Assembly: GCA_964017045.1 (NCBI GenBank)
Contig: OZ024794.1
Span: forward strand, 30,723,815 to 30,787,814
Source of the DNA: Omphiscola glabra
Taxonomy: Eukaryota; Mollusca; Gastropoda; Lymnaeidae
DNA length: 64,000 nt
Direction: 5' to 3'
Shown: positions 22,165 through 33,228 of the stretch, piece by piece
Layout: every line of letters starts with the position of its first letter
Numbering within the stretch: position 1 is the first letter of the stretch
Program-made: the position numbers and the translations under genes
Notes under the pieces: model-generated
What the model was told of the DNA's origin: nothing
Databases searched by the model: none
What the model saw: the letters and a program-made list of their open reading frames with translations, nothing else

Positions 22165-22640
22165 AGATGAAGAGCCCTGTCAAATTGACAACCTACAACC
22201 ATATTTGACAAGCTAGCCCTGTCAAATTGACACGCTGCATCACACTGCTACAATAACAACCCTTTGTTTGAGATCGATACGTGGCAGATAGCCCTTTATT
22301 AGACCGGCGAGGATCAATAAAACAGCTTCTCATTAACCGTCTCAGTGAGTTTAAGGGAACACGTTCAAACCTTGACTTAAGCCACCAGCAGACGACCGGT
22401 TCATCTAGTGAGATTCACGACTGGTAGAACATTTCTGTCCCAACCAAACGACTATACACAGTTAAAACAATTTTTCACGTGCTGTAAATACTTTTTTTCT
22501 TGTAAATGTTGTAGAAATTACGAAGGTTTACTATTAGTAAAACTTTTAAAACAAAGGTTAGCAATTCCCTCTTACATTATTATGTTATCCAGTTGCAGCC
22601 TGTTAAGACTGGCTCTTTATTAGAAACTAATTTGAACACG
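22165..22640 (-). mobile_element. Dispersed element carrying the 42-bp repeat motif, short-array copy
   Basis: Read on the minus strand, about 470 bp matches 36318-36790 with high identity through GTTCAAATTAGTTTCT, then GGTCGTCTGCTGGTGGC, then TGATCCTCGCCGGTCTAATA. It ends in the same motif (TGTCAATTTGACAGGG) that forms the 42-bp array at 36706, but here only about one and a half to two units are present. Two inverted copies 14 kb apart with the array at the same place show that the tandem motif is part of the element. Class unknown; no ORF. Confidence 0.8.
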
Positions 22641-22723
22641 ATGGATATATATTAAGGTTTAATCCAGAGAAATTCGCATTAAAAAAAATCCTTTATATTA
22701 TATTCGCTTTTGTTATAAAATAT

Positions 22724-23045
22724 TCGGACGGCTAATTGACCCATTTCCCGTCAAACTATGGAGCTGAAACTTGGCACATAGATTAGTTGCCGGTACCAAC
22801 CACTTTTTTCAAATGTTCATTCCCACTCCCACCCAGCTCCAAAAAAGTCAGTTTTTCAAGTGGAAGATGGAGGAATTATGATGTCTTTGATTTCAATAAA
22901 TAAAATTCTCGATAACTGCGCTAAATGAGATTCTCTTTTTTTAAAAAAAAAATCTGATTTTCGTTTGGTGCGTAATATTTTCTTTTGTTTTTCATAGATA
23001 GTTTATGTAAAAAATCCGCGGATGGGACATTAGAATATTAGACCT
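22724..23045 (+). repeat. Dispersed repeat family with AGCTGAAACTTGGCAC, copy 1
   Basis: Shares blocks with copies at 24655, 39308, 50283 and 50826: CATTTCCCGTCAA, AGCTGAAACTTGGCACATAG, AAATAAAATTC, GATAACTGCGCTAAATGA, GTGCGTAATATTTTCTTTTG and CATTAGAATATT. No coding capacity is seen; it is probably an old non-autonomous element. Confidence 0.75.
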
Positions 23046-23049
23046 AATA

Positions 23050-23410
23050 TAAAATAAAATGAAAAAAAAATGCTTTTATAAAAGATTTATACGTATAATT
23101 GGAAAGGAGAGAAAAATAAAAGAAAAAAAAAGTTTAATCATTGAAGCCAGAGAACAAAACTCGTCAAAAGATAATAAGCAAAAAGGAGGCTGGGAAATAT
23201 ATGAAACGCTAACGTTGAACAGAATGCAGACTCAGCGGCGTCACGTTTGGACATGCTCTCAATTTTGCGGGTCATTTTGAATTACTGCCGACTGGACAGC
23301 TGTTGGAGGAGCCACGACGACAGAACTTTACTGTGGCCATGAAGCAATCGGTTGGTTAAAATTCTTCCAAGAGAAATACCATGAACATGAACAATGAAGT
23401 GACATGGAGA
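23050..23410. other. Short AT-rich stretch before the 43-bp array
   Basis: No recognisable gene. A 73-codon ORF at 23059 is lysine-rich low complexity. Confidence 0.4.
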
Positions 23411-23413
23411 ACT

Positions 23414-24085
23414 TGGAGGTAACCATGGCAACACGGGGTCATGGGGCTCTAAGAAGACGGAGTAAGCATGGCAACACGGGGGCATGGGGCTCTAAGAAGA
23501 CAGAGTAACCATGGCAACACGGGGGCATGGGGCTCTAAGAAGACAGAGTAACAATGGCAACACGGGGCATGGGGCTCTAAGAAGACAGAGTACCCATAGC
23601 AACACGGGGCCATGGGGCTCTAAGAGACGGAGTAACCATGGCAACACGGGGGCATGGGGCTCTAAGAAGACAGAGTACCCATGACAGCATTAGGTCCTTG
23701 CAGTTCAGAGTACCCATGGCAACACGGGGGCATGGGGCTCTAAGAAGACGGAGTACCCATGGCAACACGGGGGCATGGGGCTCTAAGAAGACGGAGTAAC
23801 CATGGCAACACGGGGGTATGGGGCTCTAAGAAGACGGAGTAACCATGGCAACACGGGGGCATGGGGCTCTAAGAAGACAGAGTACCCATGACTACATTAG
23901 GCCCTTGGAGGTCAGAGTACCCATGGCAACACGGGGGCATGGGGCTCTAAGAAGACAGAGTATTCATGGCAACTCGGGGCCAAGGGGCTCTAAGAAGACA
24001 GAGTACCCATGACAGCATTAGGTCCTTGCAGGTCAGAGTACCCATGGCAACACGGGGCTCTTAGAAGACAGAGTACCCTTGGCAG
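23414..24085. repeat. 43-bp minisatellite, about 15 copies
   Basis: Units contain ACCATGGCAACACGGGGGC and ATGGGGCTCTAAGAAGAC. Several are replaced by a shorter variant with CATTAGGTCCTTG, recurring near 23690, 23892 and 24015, suggesting a longer higher-order period. Confidence 0.93.
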
Positions 24086-24089
24086 CTCT

Positions 24090-24600
24090 TCTGGATACAA
24101 AACTTAAAACCAACCAGGATAATAATTATCAACGGTACCAAACTTTATAAAATATTACATTTTTATATTTATATAATATATATACCGGTATATCATTCTA
24201 TTCCTGAATCATTTGAATGTGCCGACCACTCTCACACATTTTGATACATTAGTTAACTGTGACAACAAGCATCCTCAAGGCGCGCAAGACGACGGATGGA
24301 CGAGTTCCTACTCACCCCCCGCCCTCCCCTTTCCCTCCACCAGCCTCGTTTTTGCCATGGCCGGGTTTTTAAAAAAGAAAAATCAGTCGAATCAAATCTA
24401 AATATTTCGCCCGAAGCAAAAAGTTTTTTTTTTTTTGTTTAAATTTAAAATGCGGGACAAAAAAAGATTCGGTTTCGAAATGTATTGTGCAATAACTATT
24501 ATAGAGCTTTTAAGATTCTCCCGTTGGAATTTGGAAAAAATGTTGGAACGAATCAGACAAGTTGTACAGTATTTTTTAATCCTTGTTATTAAATTCGCTT
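24090..24600. other. Intergenic, no gene recognised
   Basis: Low-complexity AT sequence (TATA runs near 24160-24190) and a short GC-rich patch near 24310. No gene found. Confidence 0.4.
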
Positions 24601-24604
24601 TTTT

Positions 24605-24860
24605 TTCCCCGTAGCTGGCTGGCTGGCAAAAAATCTTCTGACAGCTAAAGGACCCATTTCCCGTCAACCTATCGAGCTGAAACTTGGCACATAGACGCGT
24701 TACCGATGAAAAACACATTCTTTAATATGCATGTTTTGTCTCATTTCCAGCCCCACACCGTAATGCTCGATTTTAAATTTTATAAAGGATATATAAGAAA
24801 AACTTTGTATTACGGGTTGTTTACCTATATTAAAATGAGTATAGCATTAAAATTACAAAA
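24605..24860 (+). repeat. Dispersed AGCTGAAACTTGGCAC family, copy 2
   Basis: Contains CCCATTTCCCGTCAACCTAT, AGCTGAAACTTGGCACATAG, a CAGCCCCAC block and TATAAAGGAT, in the same order as the other copies. Partial. Confidence 0.7.
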
Positions 24861-25139
24861 TACTGTGAATTGTAAAACAGCCAATTAAATTCAAGTAAGA
24901 TCATTTGCATAATATCAAAAACCCTATTACATCACTATATAAATTTGAATGTTTCCATTCTACCTTGGGGAAAATTGCCATGTATTCCGAAAACAGAGAG
25001 ATTTTTTTTCCCCCTCACAAAATGGACGTTTGAAAAGAGTTGAGAAAGAACTCAATTTGTCGGCCTGTGGGGTTTTAAAGTGGGGCGGTAAACACGTCCC
25101 AAGATGACTCCACAGAAGTTATCGACGCGTGTGGATCAT

Positions 25140-25475
25140 ATGTATTGCACGTGGATAATGTGAGGATTGTTTGGAAAATGTGTGGATCTATATATATATA
25201 TATATGCCAACTGTGTGGAATTGTATGTGAATAGTGTGAGGGTGTGTGTGTGTAATCTCTTGCTCGAATGTGTGTGTGTGTGAAAATGTGTATGTGTGGA
25301 ATTGTAAGGGAATAGTTTGAGTGTGTGTGTGTAATCTCTGGCTCAAATGTGTGTGCGCAGTGTCTGGTTCAAATGGGGATATTGTGTGTATCGTGTGTGT
25401 ATAAAGTGTGTATCGTGTGTGTATAATGTGTGTATCGTGTGTGTATAATGTGCGGATATTATGCGGATGGCGTGT
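25140..25475. repeat. GT-rich microsatellite region
   Basis: Repeated TGTGTGTGTG blocks separated by TAATCTCT and TATCGTGTGTGTATAA motifs. Confidence 0.9.
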
Positions 25476-25598
25476 AGATTGTACGCGAATGAGGTGTGGT
25501 TTGCCCGTGTTGGTTGTACATGGATCATATGAGAATCAAGTGTGGCGTATTTGGACAGCGTATTGATCGTGTGTGGATCTTTTTTTTTCTTCTTCAGG

Positions 25599-25777
25599 CG
25601 AATCTAACTGACCGCCCACATGATGTCACATGTTATGTTTACACTGTCCTTCTTAGTGGATTGATGCATGCCATGAGGAATATTGAAGTAGCCAACAACC
25701 GTGAGGAAATCATCCATTTACTTCCGGCGAGCATCAAGATGGCTGCCTTAGATACCTATGTGTACCGAAATTGTTAA
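25599..25777 (+). other. Possible terminal exon of an unidentified gene
   Basis: A T-rich tract and CTTCTTCAG (acceptor ending 25598) precede an open frame reading ANLTDRPHDVTCYVYTVLLS and ending VYRNC with a TAA stop at 25775. The composition is more coding-like than the surroundings, and an A-rich stretch with AATAAA follows at 25811. No upstream exon with a matching phase was found and I do not recognise the sequence, so it may be chance. Confidence 0.22.
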
Positions 25778-26081
25778 AAAAATAGGAAAGTGTTCTATAA
25801 TTATTGTTATAATAAAAAAAATTCAATTTCGGGACGCTAAGAACTGTCTAGAGAACGGGACTACGCCTTGCAGGCATGTATAGGCTCGAGCTCTAGATCA
25901 TATAGTACTTTTAATGTGTGTTAGCCTGATTCTCAGTATATTTATATCGTGATATTCGCCATGGATCGCTGCTTTCATCGAGTTACGTTTTTTGTCCCTC
26001 CCAACTTCAGACTTATAATGTTGGCTTTTCTTCGTTGTGGAGCTCTGTTAAAATTGCCGCTATCTTGTTGACCGGACAATC

Positions 26082-29000
26082 ATGCAAGCTGCTGGTGACA
26101 CACCCCGACCCCATGATGGTAATCGACATTTTCTGATATACACACGTGACCGCCTATTGTCAATGAATGTCCAGCGTACGCACTTGACCGCTGACCTCGT
26201 GTGTCGACTGAAGGAACTTTCCATTGGTCGAGGCCTACCCCGGAAACGTACCCATCGTGGTGGTAGACGGAAAATAAAACAACATGGCAATCCTTCATCC
26301 TCAAGATTTACTCAACGCTTTTCTAACCCAAACAACCTCATTCGCATCGACACCTCTCCACCTTCAAGCAACAGACAGCTTCGCATCGCCTCATTTAACG
26401 CTCAGTCGCTTGGCCTTTGTGAGAAACGTATCGCAGTCTCCGAATTTATCACAGATAGGCGAATTGACATTCTGTTTATCCAGGAGACCTGGTTTCGGCT
26501 GACTGGCGATGAAGGAAAATGTACCGATCTCGCTCCCCCTGGTTATTCTGCCAGATCATTTCCTCGTGCAACTCGTGGTGGTGGCCTTGCTGTCATCTAT
26601 AATGACACGTTGTCCCGTTATCTAGCCTTTGTTACAGAGTTTTCGTTTGCTCACACATCGTTTGAAGCGGTTCAACTTACCTTGTCGGTGCCCCAGCAGA
26701 TCGTTCATTTTATATGCATTTATCGCATCTGCCCTAGCAGGAAAAATAAACTTACTGATGCTGTGTTTCATCGGGAGTTCCCGGATCTGCTGGATCATTG
26801 CAACACATTGGCTGGCACTTACATTGTAGTGGGGGATATGAACATTCACTTCGACCAGCCACAGAATCCCTCCACTGCTAAATTGATTGATCTTTTGGAC
26901 TTATTTAGTCTTAAGCAATTAGTCGACCAACCGACTCATAATCGTGGACATATTATTGATTGGGTGCTGCATAGGCCTCATGATTTTGTAGTTACCTCTA
27001 CTTCAGTCACTCAAGAGCTTTCCTCAGACCACTTCTGTGTTGTTTGTGAGCTTAACGTTAATGCATCCTCTCCTCTCCTTCAATCCAGGGAGGTCCGCAG
27101 TTTGTGTACTATAAATAGGGATGCCTTTAGGCGTGATCTGAGTTTGGAAGTGTCCCCTGCCCTCTGCCCTACTTTGGAAACACTACACAGTGCATTGCGC
27201 ACTGTGCTTGAACGGCATGCCCCCCTAACCCGCCGTATTGTTAGGTCAGCACGGTCAGCTCCCTGGTATGCAACCATAAGGGAGGAACTACGCAGTGCCA
27301 AGAAAGAGCGGCGTAACGCGGAAAAGAAGTGGCTTAGGTCAGGTCTTGTTGTTTTTAGGCAGATGTATTATGCTGCCAAGAAACGTGTGACCAAAATTGT
27401 TTGTCGAGCAAAAACTTTGTATTTTAGCCAAAAGATAATTATGGGTAAAACCGGCAAGCAGTTGTTCGATGTTTGTAGCAATCTCAGAGGGAGTAACAAA
27501 GGAATTGCTCTTCCTTCAGTGTATCCGTTGCCCCAGCAACCAGATATGTTCTGCAATTTCTTTACAAGCAAAGTTGCTGACATCCGCGCTGAGCTTGATT
27601 GTCTTGACATACCCCCCTTAGAATTGCCACCCTTTTCTTGTGTTAGTTCACTTTTCGAAATTTTTAAGCCGGTTTCAGAACAGGAGGTCAAAATTACTAT
27701 TCTGGAGTCTAAGCCTACGTCATGTTCTTTGGACCCCATCCCCACCCCCCTGTTGGTTGAGTCGTTAGATCATTTGCTCCCAACGATAACCAACATAGTC
27801 AATGAAAGCTTGTCATCGGGCACTGTTCCATCTATTTGTAAGTCAGCTGTCATAAAACCATTGCTTAAGAAGCCTGGTCTGGATGAAAATAATTTTAAAA
27901 ACTATAGACCTGTATCTAACTTATCATTTTTGTCTAAAGTCATTGAAAAATTAGTTCTAAAACAACTTTTTGCTTACTTAAATGACAACTCTCTTCTCAG
28001 TCCTAATCAATCAGCCTATAGACCTTTCCATAGCACTGAGACGGCTCTCTTGAAAGTCACCAATGACCTCTTGCTTGCATTGGACAGTGGTGATGTCTCC
28101 CTCCTGATCCTCTTGGACCTCAGTGCGGCCTTTGACACTGTCGACCATGAAACCCTTTACAAAACGCTTGAAAATTACTTTGGCATTTCTGGTTCTGTTT
28201 TGTCTTGGTTTAGGTCGTTCCTCTCCGATAGAACGCAGGCAGTCGCTGTCGATGGCTGTATCTCCAGCAGTGCTGACTTGGTGTATGGAGTGCCACAGGG
28301 GTCCGTTTTGGGCCCGGTTCTATTTACAATGTATACCAGGCCACTGCTCCTCTTGCTCGAGAGGCATGCTGTGGGGAGCCAGTCTTTCGCGGATGATACG
28401 CAACTATACAAGCATACCCATCCCTCTCTTGTAGATTCAGCTGTCCGGACTTTGCAGGAGTGTATTGGTGATGTCAAGTCATGGATGACACTAAGCAAGT
28501 TGAAACTTAACGATGACAAAACGGAAGCACTTCTTATTCATGATCACAAATCATCTTCTAACTCAGCTCTCCCCACCTCATTTCAAGTAGGTAACTCAGA
28601 CATACAGTTTACATACTCAACTAGGAATCTTGGTTATATTCTGTCTAACAACATGTCTCTAGATAAACATATATCTCACATTTGTCGCTCTGCATACACT
28701 GCTATCCGTCAGATCAGCTCCATCCGCCACTACCTCACAGTTAGTGCAACAAAAACCTTAGTCTGTGCTCTTGTTCTCTCTCGTCTTGACTACTGCAATT
28801 CTCTTCTGTCAGGCTCACCAAAACACTTCTTAGAAAGATTACAAAAGGTTCAAAACTCAGCTGCTAGGCTAGTTTTAAAGGCAAAAAAACGTGATCACGT
28901 CACACCACTACTTCATTCACTTCATTGGCTCCCTGTACAAGCACGGATTGATTATAAACTCTCTGTTCTGTGCCACCACTTTTTCTCGAATTCCTGCCCT

Positions 29001-29240
29001 TCATATCTAACCGAAATTCTCTCTGTCTATTCACCCCTTCGACAGCTTCGCTCCTCCGCAGACGATCGTATTCTTTCTGTCCCTAAGACTCGCACAAAAA
29101 CATACGGTGAAAGATCTTTCTCTTACTGTGCCCCCAAACAATGGAATTCTCTTCCACTACACATCAGAAATATATCAACCATCACAGCCTTCAAAACTGC
29201 ACTCAAAACACACCTCTTTAAACTTTACTATCCTGACTGA
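26082..29240 (+). CDS. LINE ORF: endonuclease-reverse transcriptase polyprotein, 1052 aa, intact
   Basis: One uninterrupted frame. Residues 1-95 are basic and poorly conserved (GRRKIK). An exonuclease-endonuclease-phosphatase domain spans about 98-325, with N106 (SFNAQS), E135 (QET), D252 and N254 (VVGDMN) and D316-H317 (SSDH), all key active-site residues present. The reverse transcriptase follows at about 560-850: PVSNLSFLSK, D679 in LLDLSAAFDTVDH, the GVPQGSVLGP loop, and D771-D772 in FADDTQLY. The C-terminal region (about 880-1052) has LDYCNSLLSG, LHWLPV and the end WNSLPLHIRN. No separate ORF1 is visible in the 237-bp leader. The protein nicks target DNA and primes reverse transcription of its own RNA there. 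The complete catalytic set means it may still be active. Confidence 0.95.
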   Translation: MQAAGDTPRPHDGNRHFLIYTRDRLLSMNVQRTHLTADLVCRLKELSIGRGLPRKRTHRGGRRKIKQHGNPSSSRFTQRFSNPNNLIRIDTSPPSSNRQLRIASFNAQSLGLCEKRIAVSEFITDRRIDILFIQETWFRLTGDEGKCTDLAPPGYSARSFPRATRGGGLAVIYNDTLSRYLAFVTEFSFAHTSFEAVQLTLSVPQQIVHFICIYRICPSRKNKLTDAVFHREFPDLLDHCNTLAGTYIVVGDMNIHFDQPQNPSTAKLIDLLDLFSLKQLVDQPTHNRGHIIDWVLHRPHDFVVTSTSVTQELSSDHFCVVCELNVNASSPLLQSREVRSLCTINRDAFRRDLSLEVSPALCPTLETLHSALRTVLERHAPLTRRIVRSARSAPWYATIREELRSAKKERRNAEKKWLRSGLVVFRQMYYAAKKRVTKIVCRAKTLYFSQKIIMGKTGKQLFDVCSNLRGSNKGIALPSVYPLPQQPDMFCNFFTSKVADIRAELDCLDIPPLELPPFSCVSSLFEIFKPVSEQEVKITILESKPTSCSLDPIPTPLLVESLDHLLPTITNIVNESLSSGTVPSICKSAVIKPLLKKPGLDENNFKNYRPVSNLSFLSKVIEKLVLKQLFAYLNDNSLLSPNQSAYRPFHSTETALLKVTNDLLLALDSGDVSLLILLDLSAAFDTVDHETLYKTLENYFGISGSVLSWFRSFLSDRTQAVAVDGCISSSADLVYGVPQGSVLGPVLFTMYTRPLLLLLERHAVGSQSFADDTQLYKHTHPSLVDSAVRTLQECIGDVKSWMTLSKLKLNDDKTEALLIHDHKSSSNSALPTSFQVGNSDIQFTYSTRNLGYILSNNMSLDKHISHICRSAYTAIRQISSIRHYLTVSATKTLVCALVLSRLDYCNSLLSGSPKHFLERLQKVQNSAARLVLKAKKRDHVTPLLHSLHWLPVQARIDYKLSVLCHHFFSNSCPSYLTEILSVYSPLRQLRSSADDRILSVPKTRTKTYGERSFSYCAPKQWNSLPLHIRNISTITAFKTALKTHLFKLYYPD

Positions 29241-29359
29241 TTCCCTCTCTGAAAGTTAAACGATGCTGCTGAGTGCCGTCCATGGCTTCACATGTAAATT
29301 GTTATGGAATGGTTGGTTTTTAATCTATATTTTTTAAGTTCATTTTAATTTGCATGTAC

Positions 29360-29397
29360 AGCGTGGTGAGCCCAGCCCTAGGCTGGGGTACCACGCT
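29360..29397 (+). promoter_or_regulatory. 3' stem-loop of the LINE
   Basis: AGCGTGGT (29360-29367) pairs with ACCACGCT (29390-29397), and inside it CCCAGCC (29371-29377) pairs with GGCTGGG (29381-29387) around a 3-nt loop. In CR1/L2-type elements such a hairpin next to the tail is where the reverse transcriptase recognises its template (family knowledge; not shown here). Confidence 0.8.
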
Positions 29398-29494
29398 ATA
29401 GAAAACTACCCATAATAATAATAATAATAATAATTTCGAGTCGCTAGAATGTTTACATTGGATAAAATGGATTCTGACGGGCCTGCCATCAACT

Positions 29495-31673
29495 CATCAA
29501 ATGGTTGACATGCTGTAAACAAATATCTCATCAAATGGTCGACATGCTGTAAACAAATATCTCATCAAATGGTTGACATGCTGTAAACAAATATCTCATC
29601 AAATGGTTGACATGCTGTAAACAAATATCTCATCAAATGGTTGACATGCTGTAAACAAATATCTCATCAAATGGTTGAAATGCTGCAAACAAATATCTCA
29701 TCAAATGGTCGACATGCTGTAAACAAATATCTCATCAAATGGTCGACATGCAGTAAACAAATATCTCATCAAATGGTCGACATGCTGTAAACAAATATCT
29801 CATCAAATGGTCGACATGCTGTAAACAAATATCTCATCAAATGGTCGACATGCTGTAAACAAATATCTCATCAAATGGTCGACATGCTGTAAACAAATAT
29901 CTCATCAAATGGTCGACATGCTGTAAACAAATATCTCATCAAATGGTCGACATGCTGTAAACAAATATCTCATCAAATGGTCGACATGCTGTAAACAAAT
30001 ATCTCATCAAATGGTCGACATGCTGTAAACAAATATCTCATCAAATGGTCGACATGCTGTAAACAAATATCTCATCAAATGGTCGACATGCTGTAAACAA
30101 ATATCTCATCAAATGGTCGACATGCTGTAAACAAATATCTCATCAAATGGTCGACATGCTGTAAACAAATATCTCATCAAATGGTCGACATGCTGTAAAC
30201 AAATATCTCATCAAATGGTCGACATGCTGTAAACAAATATCTCATCAAATGGTCGACATGCTGTAAACAAATATCTCATCAAATGGTCGACATGCTGTAA
30301 ACAAATATCTCATCAAATGGTCGACATGCTGTAAACAAATATCTCATCAAATGGTCGACATGCTGTAAACAAATATCTCATCAAATGGTCGACATGCTGT
30401 AAACAAATATCTCATCAAATGGTCGACATGCTGTAAACAAATATCTTATCAATTGGTCGACATGCTGTAAACAAATATCTCATCAAATGGTCGACATGCT
30501 GTAAACAAATATCTCATCAAATGGTCGACATGCTGTAAACAAATATCTCATCAAATGGTCGACATGCTGTAAACAAATATCTCATCAAATGGTCGACATG
30601 CTGTAAACAAATATCTCATCAAATGGTCGACATGCTGTAAACAAATATCTCATCAAATGGTCGACATGCTGTAAACAAATATCTCATCAAATGGTCGACA
30701 TGCTGTAAACAAATATCTCATCAAATGGTCGACATGCTGTAAACAAATATCTCATCAAATGGTCGACATGCTGTAAACAAATATCTCATCAAATGGTCGA
30801 CATGCTGTAAACAAATATCTCATCAAATGGTCGACATGCTGTAAACAAATATCTCATCAAATGGTCGACATGCTGTAAACAAATATCTCATCAAATGGTC
30901 GACATGCTGTAAACAAATATCTCATCAAATGGTCGACATGCTGTAAACAAATATCTCATCAAATGGTCGACATGCTGTAAACAAATATCTCATCAAATGG
31001 TCGACATGCTGTAAACAAATATCTCATCAAATGGTCGACATGCTGTAAACAAATATCTTATCAATTGGTCGACATGCTGTAAACAAATATCTCATCAAAT
31101 GGTCGACATGCTGTAAACAAATATCTCATCAAATGGTCGACATGCTGTAAACAAATATCTCATCAAATGGTCGACATGATGTAAACAAATATCTCATCAA
31201 ATGGTCGACATGCTGTAAACAAATATCTCATCAAATGGTCGACATGCTGTAAACAAATATCTCATCAAATGGTCGACATGCTGTAAACAAATATCTTATC
31301 AAATGGTCGACATGCTGTAAACAAATATCTCATCAAATGGTCGACATGCTGTAAACAAATATCTCATCAAATGGTCGACATGCTGTAAACAAATATCTCA
31401 TCAAATGGTCGACATGATGTAAACAAATATCTCATCAAATGGTCGACATGCTGTAAACAAATATCTCATCAAATGGTCGACATGCTGTAAACAAATATCT
31501 CATCAAATGGTCGACATGCTGTAAACAAATATCTCATCAAATGGTCGACATGCTGTAAACAAATATCTCATCAAATGGTCGACATGCTGTAAACAAATAT
31601 CTCATCAAATGGTCGACATGCTGTAAACAAATATCTCATCAAATGGTCGACATGCTGTAAACAAATATCTCAT
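29495..31673. repeat. 34-bp minisatellite, about 64 copies, highly homogeneous
   Basis: The unit contains CATCAAATGGTCGACATGC and TGTAAACAAATATCT. Most units are identical. Rare variants mark internal duplications: CTTATCAATTGG occurs at 30445 and 31057, exactly 18 units apart, and CATGATG near 31176 and 31414, 7 units apart. The left five units carry GGTTGACATG instead of GGTCGACATG. The array starts 62 bp after the LINE tail. Confidence 0.98.
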
Positions 31674-31732
31674 TTCTTGTTTCACTCTGTATTAAATGGT
31701 GAGAATTTTAAAATCTGGTTGCTAAGCGCAAT

Positions 31733-32372
31733 AATATCAGTTAACGTTTAAAATATCAGTTAACGTTTAAAATATAAGTTAACGTTTAAAATATCAGTTA
31801 ACGTTTAAAATATCAGTTAACGTTTAAAATATCAGTTAACGTTTAAAATATCAGTTAACGTTTAAAATATCAGTTAACGTTTAAAATATCAGTTAACGTT
31901 TAAAATATAAGTTAACGTTTAAAATATCAGTTAACGTTTAAAATATCAGTTAACGTTTAAAATATCAGTTAATGTTTAAAATATCAGTTAACGTTTAAAA
32001 TATCAGTTAACGTTTAAAATATCAGTTAACGTTTAAAATATCAGTTAACGTTTAAAATATCAGTTAACGTTTAAAATATCAGTTAACGTTTAAAATATCA
32101 GTTAACGTTTAAAATATAAGTTAACGTTTAAAATATCAGTTAACGTTTTAAATATCAGTTAACGTTTAAAATATCAGTTAACGATTAAAATATAAGTTAA
32201 CGTTTAAAATATCAGTTAACGTTTAAAATATCAGTTAACTTTTAAAATATCAGTTAACGTTTAAAATATCAGTTAACGTTTAAAATATCAGTTAACGTTT
32301 AAAATATCAGTTAATGTTTAAAATATAAGTTAACGTTTAAAATATCAGTTAACGTTTAAAATATCAGTTAAT
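31733..32372. repeat. 19-bp minisatellite, about 33 copies
   Basis: The unit is ATATCAGTTAACGTTTAAA, with an ATATAAG variant recurring at intervals. It contains the palindrome GTTAAC. Confidence 0.97.
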
Positions 32373-32515
32373 TTTAAAATAATTTTTATTTTGTATTCTA
32401 ATTTTCACTATTAAAATAAAAATTATCTGAAGGGGCAAAACTTATATTTTTTCAACGCGTCATATCCGTAACCCCCCCCCCCCCCTTTTTTCTATTTTTT
32501 TTCTTTCTTCTAAAT

Positions 32516-32713
32516 CAGCAGTTCTCAACCATGTGGGTCGTGACCCCTTTGGGAGTCGAACGACCCTCTCGCAGGGGTCGCCTAAGACCATCGGAAAACA
32601 CATACACTCTACAGTTATGAAGAAGCAACTAAAATAATTTTATGGTTGAGGGTCGCCACAACATGAGGAATTGTATTAAAGGGCCGCGGCATTAAGAAGG
32701 TTGAGAACCACTG
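32516..32713 (+). mobile_element. SPIN-like non-autonomous hAT element, copy 3
   Basis: 198 bp from CAGCAGTTCTCAACC to GGTTGAGAACCACTG, with the exact 8-bp duplication TTCTAAAT (32508-32515 and 32714-32721). It is one of the two least truncated copies and shares GGGGTCGCCTAAGACCATCG, TATGAAGAAGCAAC and GGGTCGCCACAACATGAGGA with the others. Confidence 0.92.
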
Positions 32714-32924
32714 TTCTAAATAATCACGGATAAAGTGCAAGTCTTAGACTTGTCTCACTAATTTACAATTTGACAGGATTGACCTTGAAAACATTTCAAT
32801 AGAGACGTTTCACTAAGTGAAGAGCGTCCCCAGGTTGTGGGAATACCCAGTGTGGCAAGGTTGGTTGTCAGCATCCAGGACAAGGAAATCACTACGCTTT
32901 GTACTCCATACATACTCACAGAGT

Positions 32925-33135
32925 GCCTGGCACAAGTGCCTGCAGCAAGTCCCGGCCACTAGTCCTTGCTACTAGTCCCTGCCACACGTCTCTGCCACTA
33001 GTTCCTGCTACTAGTCCCTGCCACTAGTTCCTGCAACTAGTCCCTGCCACTAGTTCCTGCAACTAGTCCCTGCCACTAGTCCCTGCCACTAGTCCCTGCC
33101 ACTAGTCCCTGCCACTAGTCCCTGCCACTAGTCCA
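32925..33135. repeat. 13-bp minisatellite, about 14 copies
   Basis: The unit is GCCACTAGTCCCT with GTTCCTGC variants at the left. Confidence 0.95.
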
Positions 33136-33228
33136 GTCTCTAAATTTTAACTCACCCCCCAACCGCCCTACACTTTTTTTCAAAGCACCTACTTTCTTTT
33201 CTGAAAATTTTACACACGGGACATCCGC

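Larger units (their letters stand above)
25845..29433 (+). mobile_element. Full-length non-LTR retrotransposon (LINE), Jockey/CR1-L2 superfamily
   Basis: About 3.59 kb with a short 5' leader (25845-26081), one intact ORF, a 3' UTR of about 170 bp holding a two-part stem-loop (29360-29397), and a (TAA)n tail at 29412-29433. Possible target duplications flank it: AATTTCGGGACGCTA (25826-25840) and AATTTCGAGTCGCTA (29432-29446), alike at 13 of 15 positions. The stem-loop plus short-repeat tail is usual for CR1/L2-type LINEs. The intact ORF points to recent insertion. The exact clade (CR1, L2 or Crack-like) cannot be fixed by eye. Confidence 0.88.

Noticed and set aside
29495..31673. CRISPR-like array of 34-bp repeats
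   Set aside because: Units are contiguous with no unique spacers, in a eukaryotic context with spliced genes.
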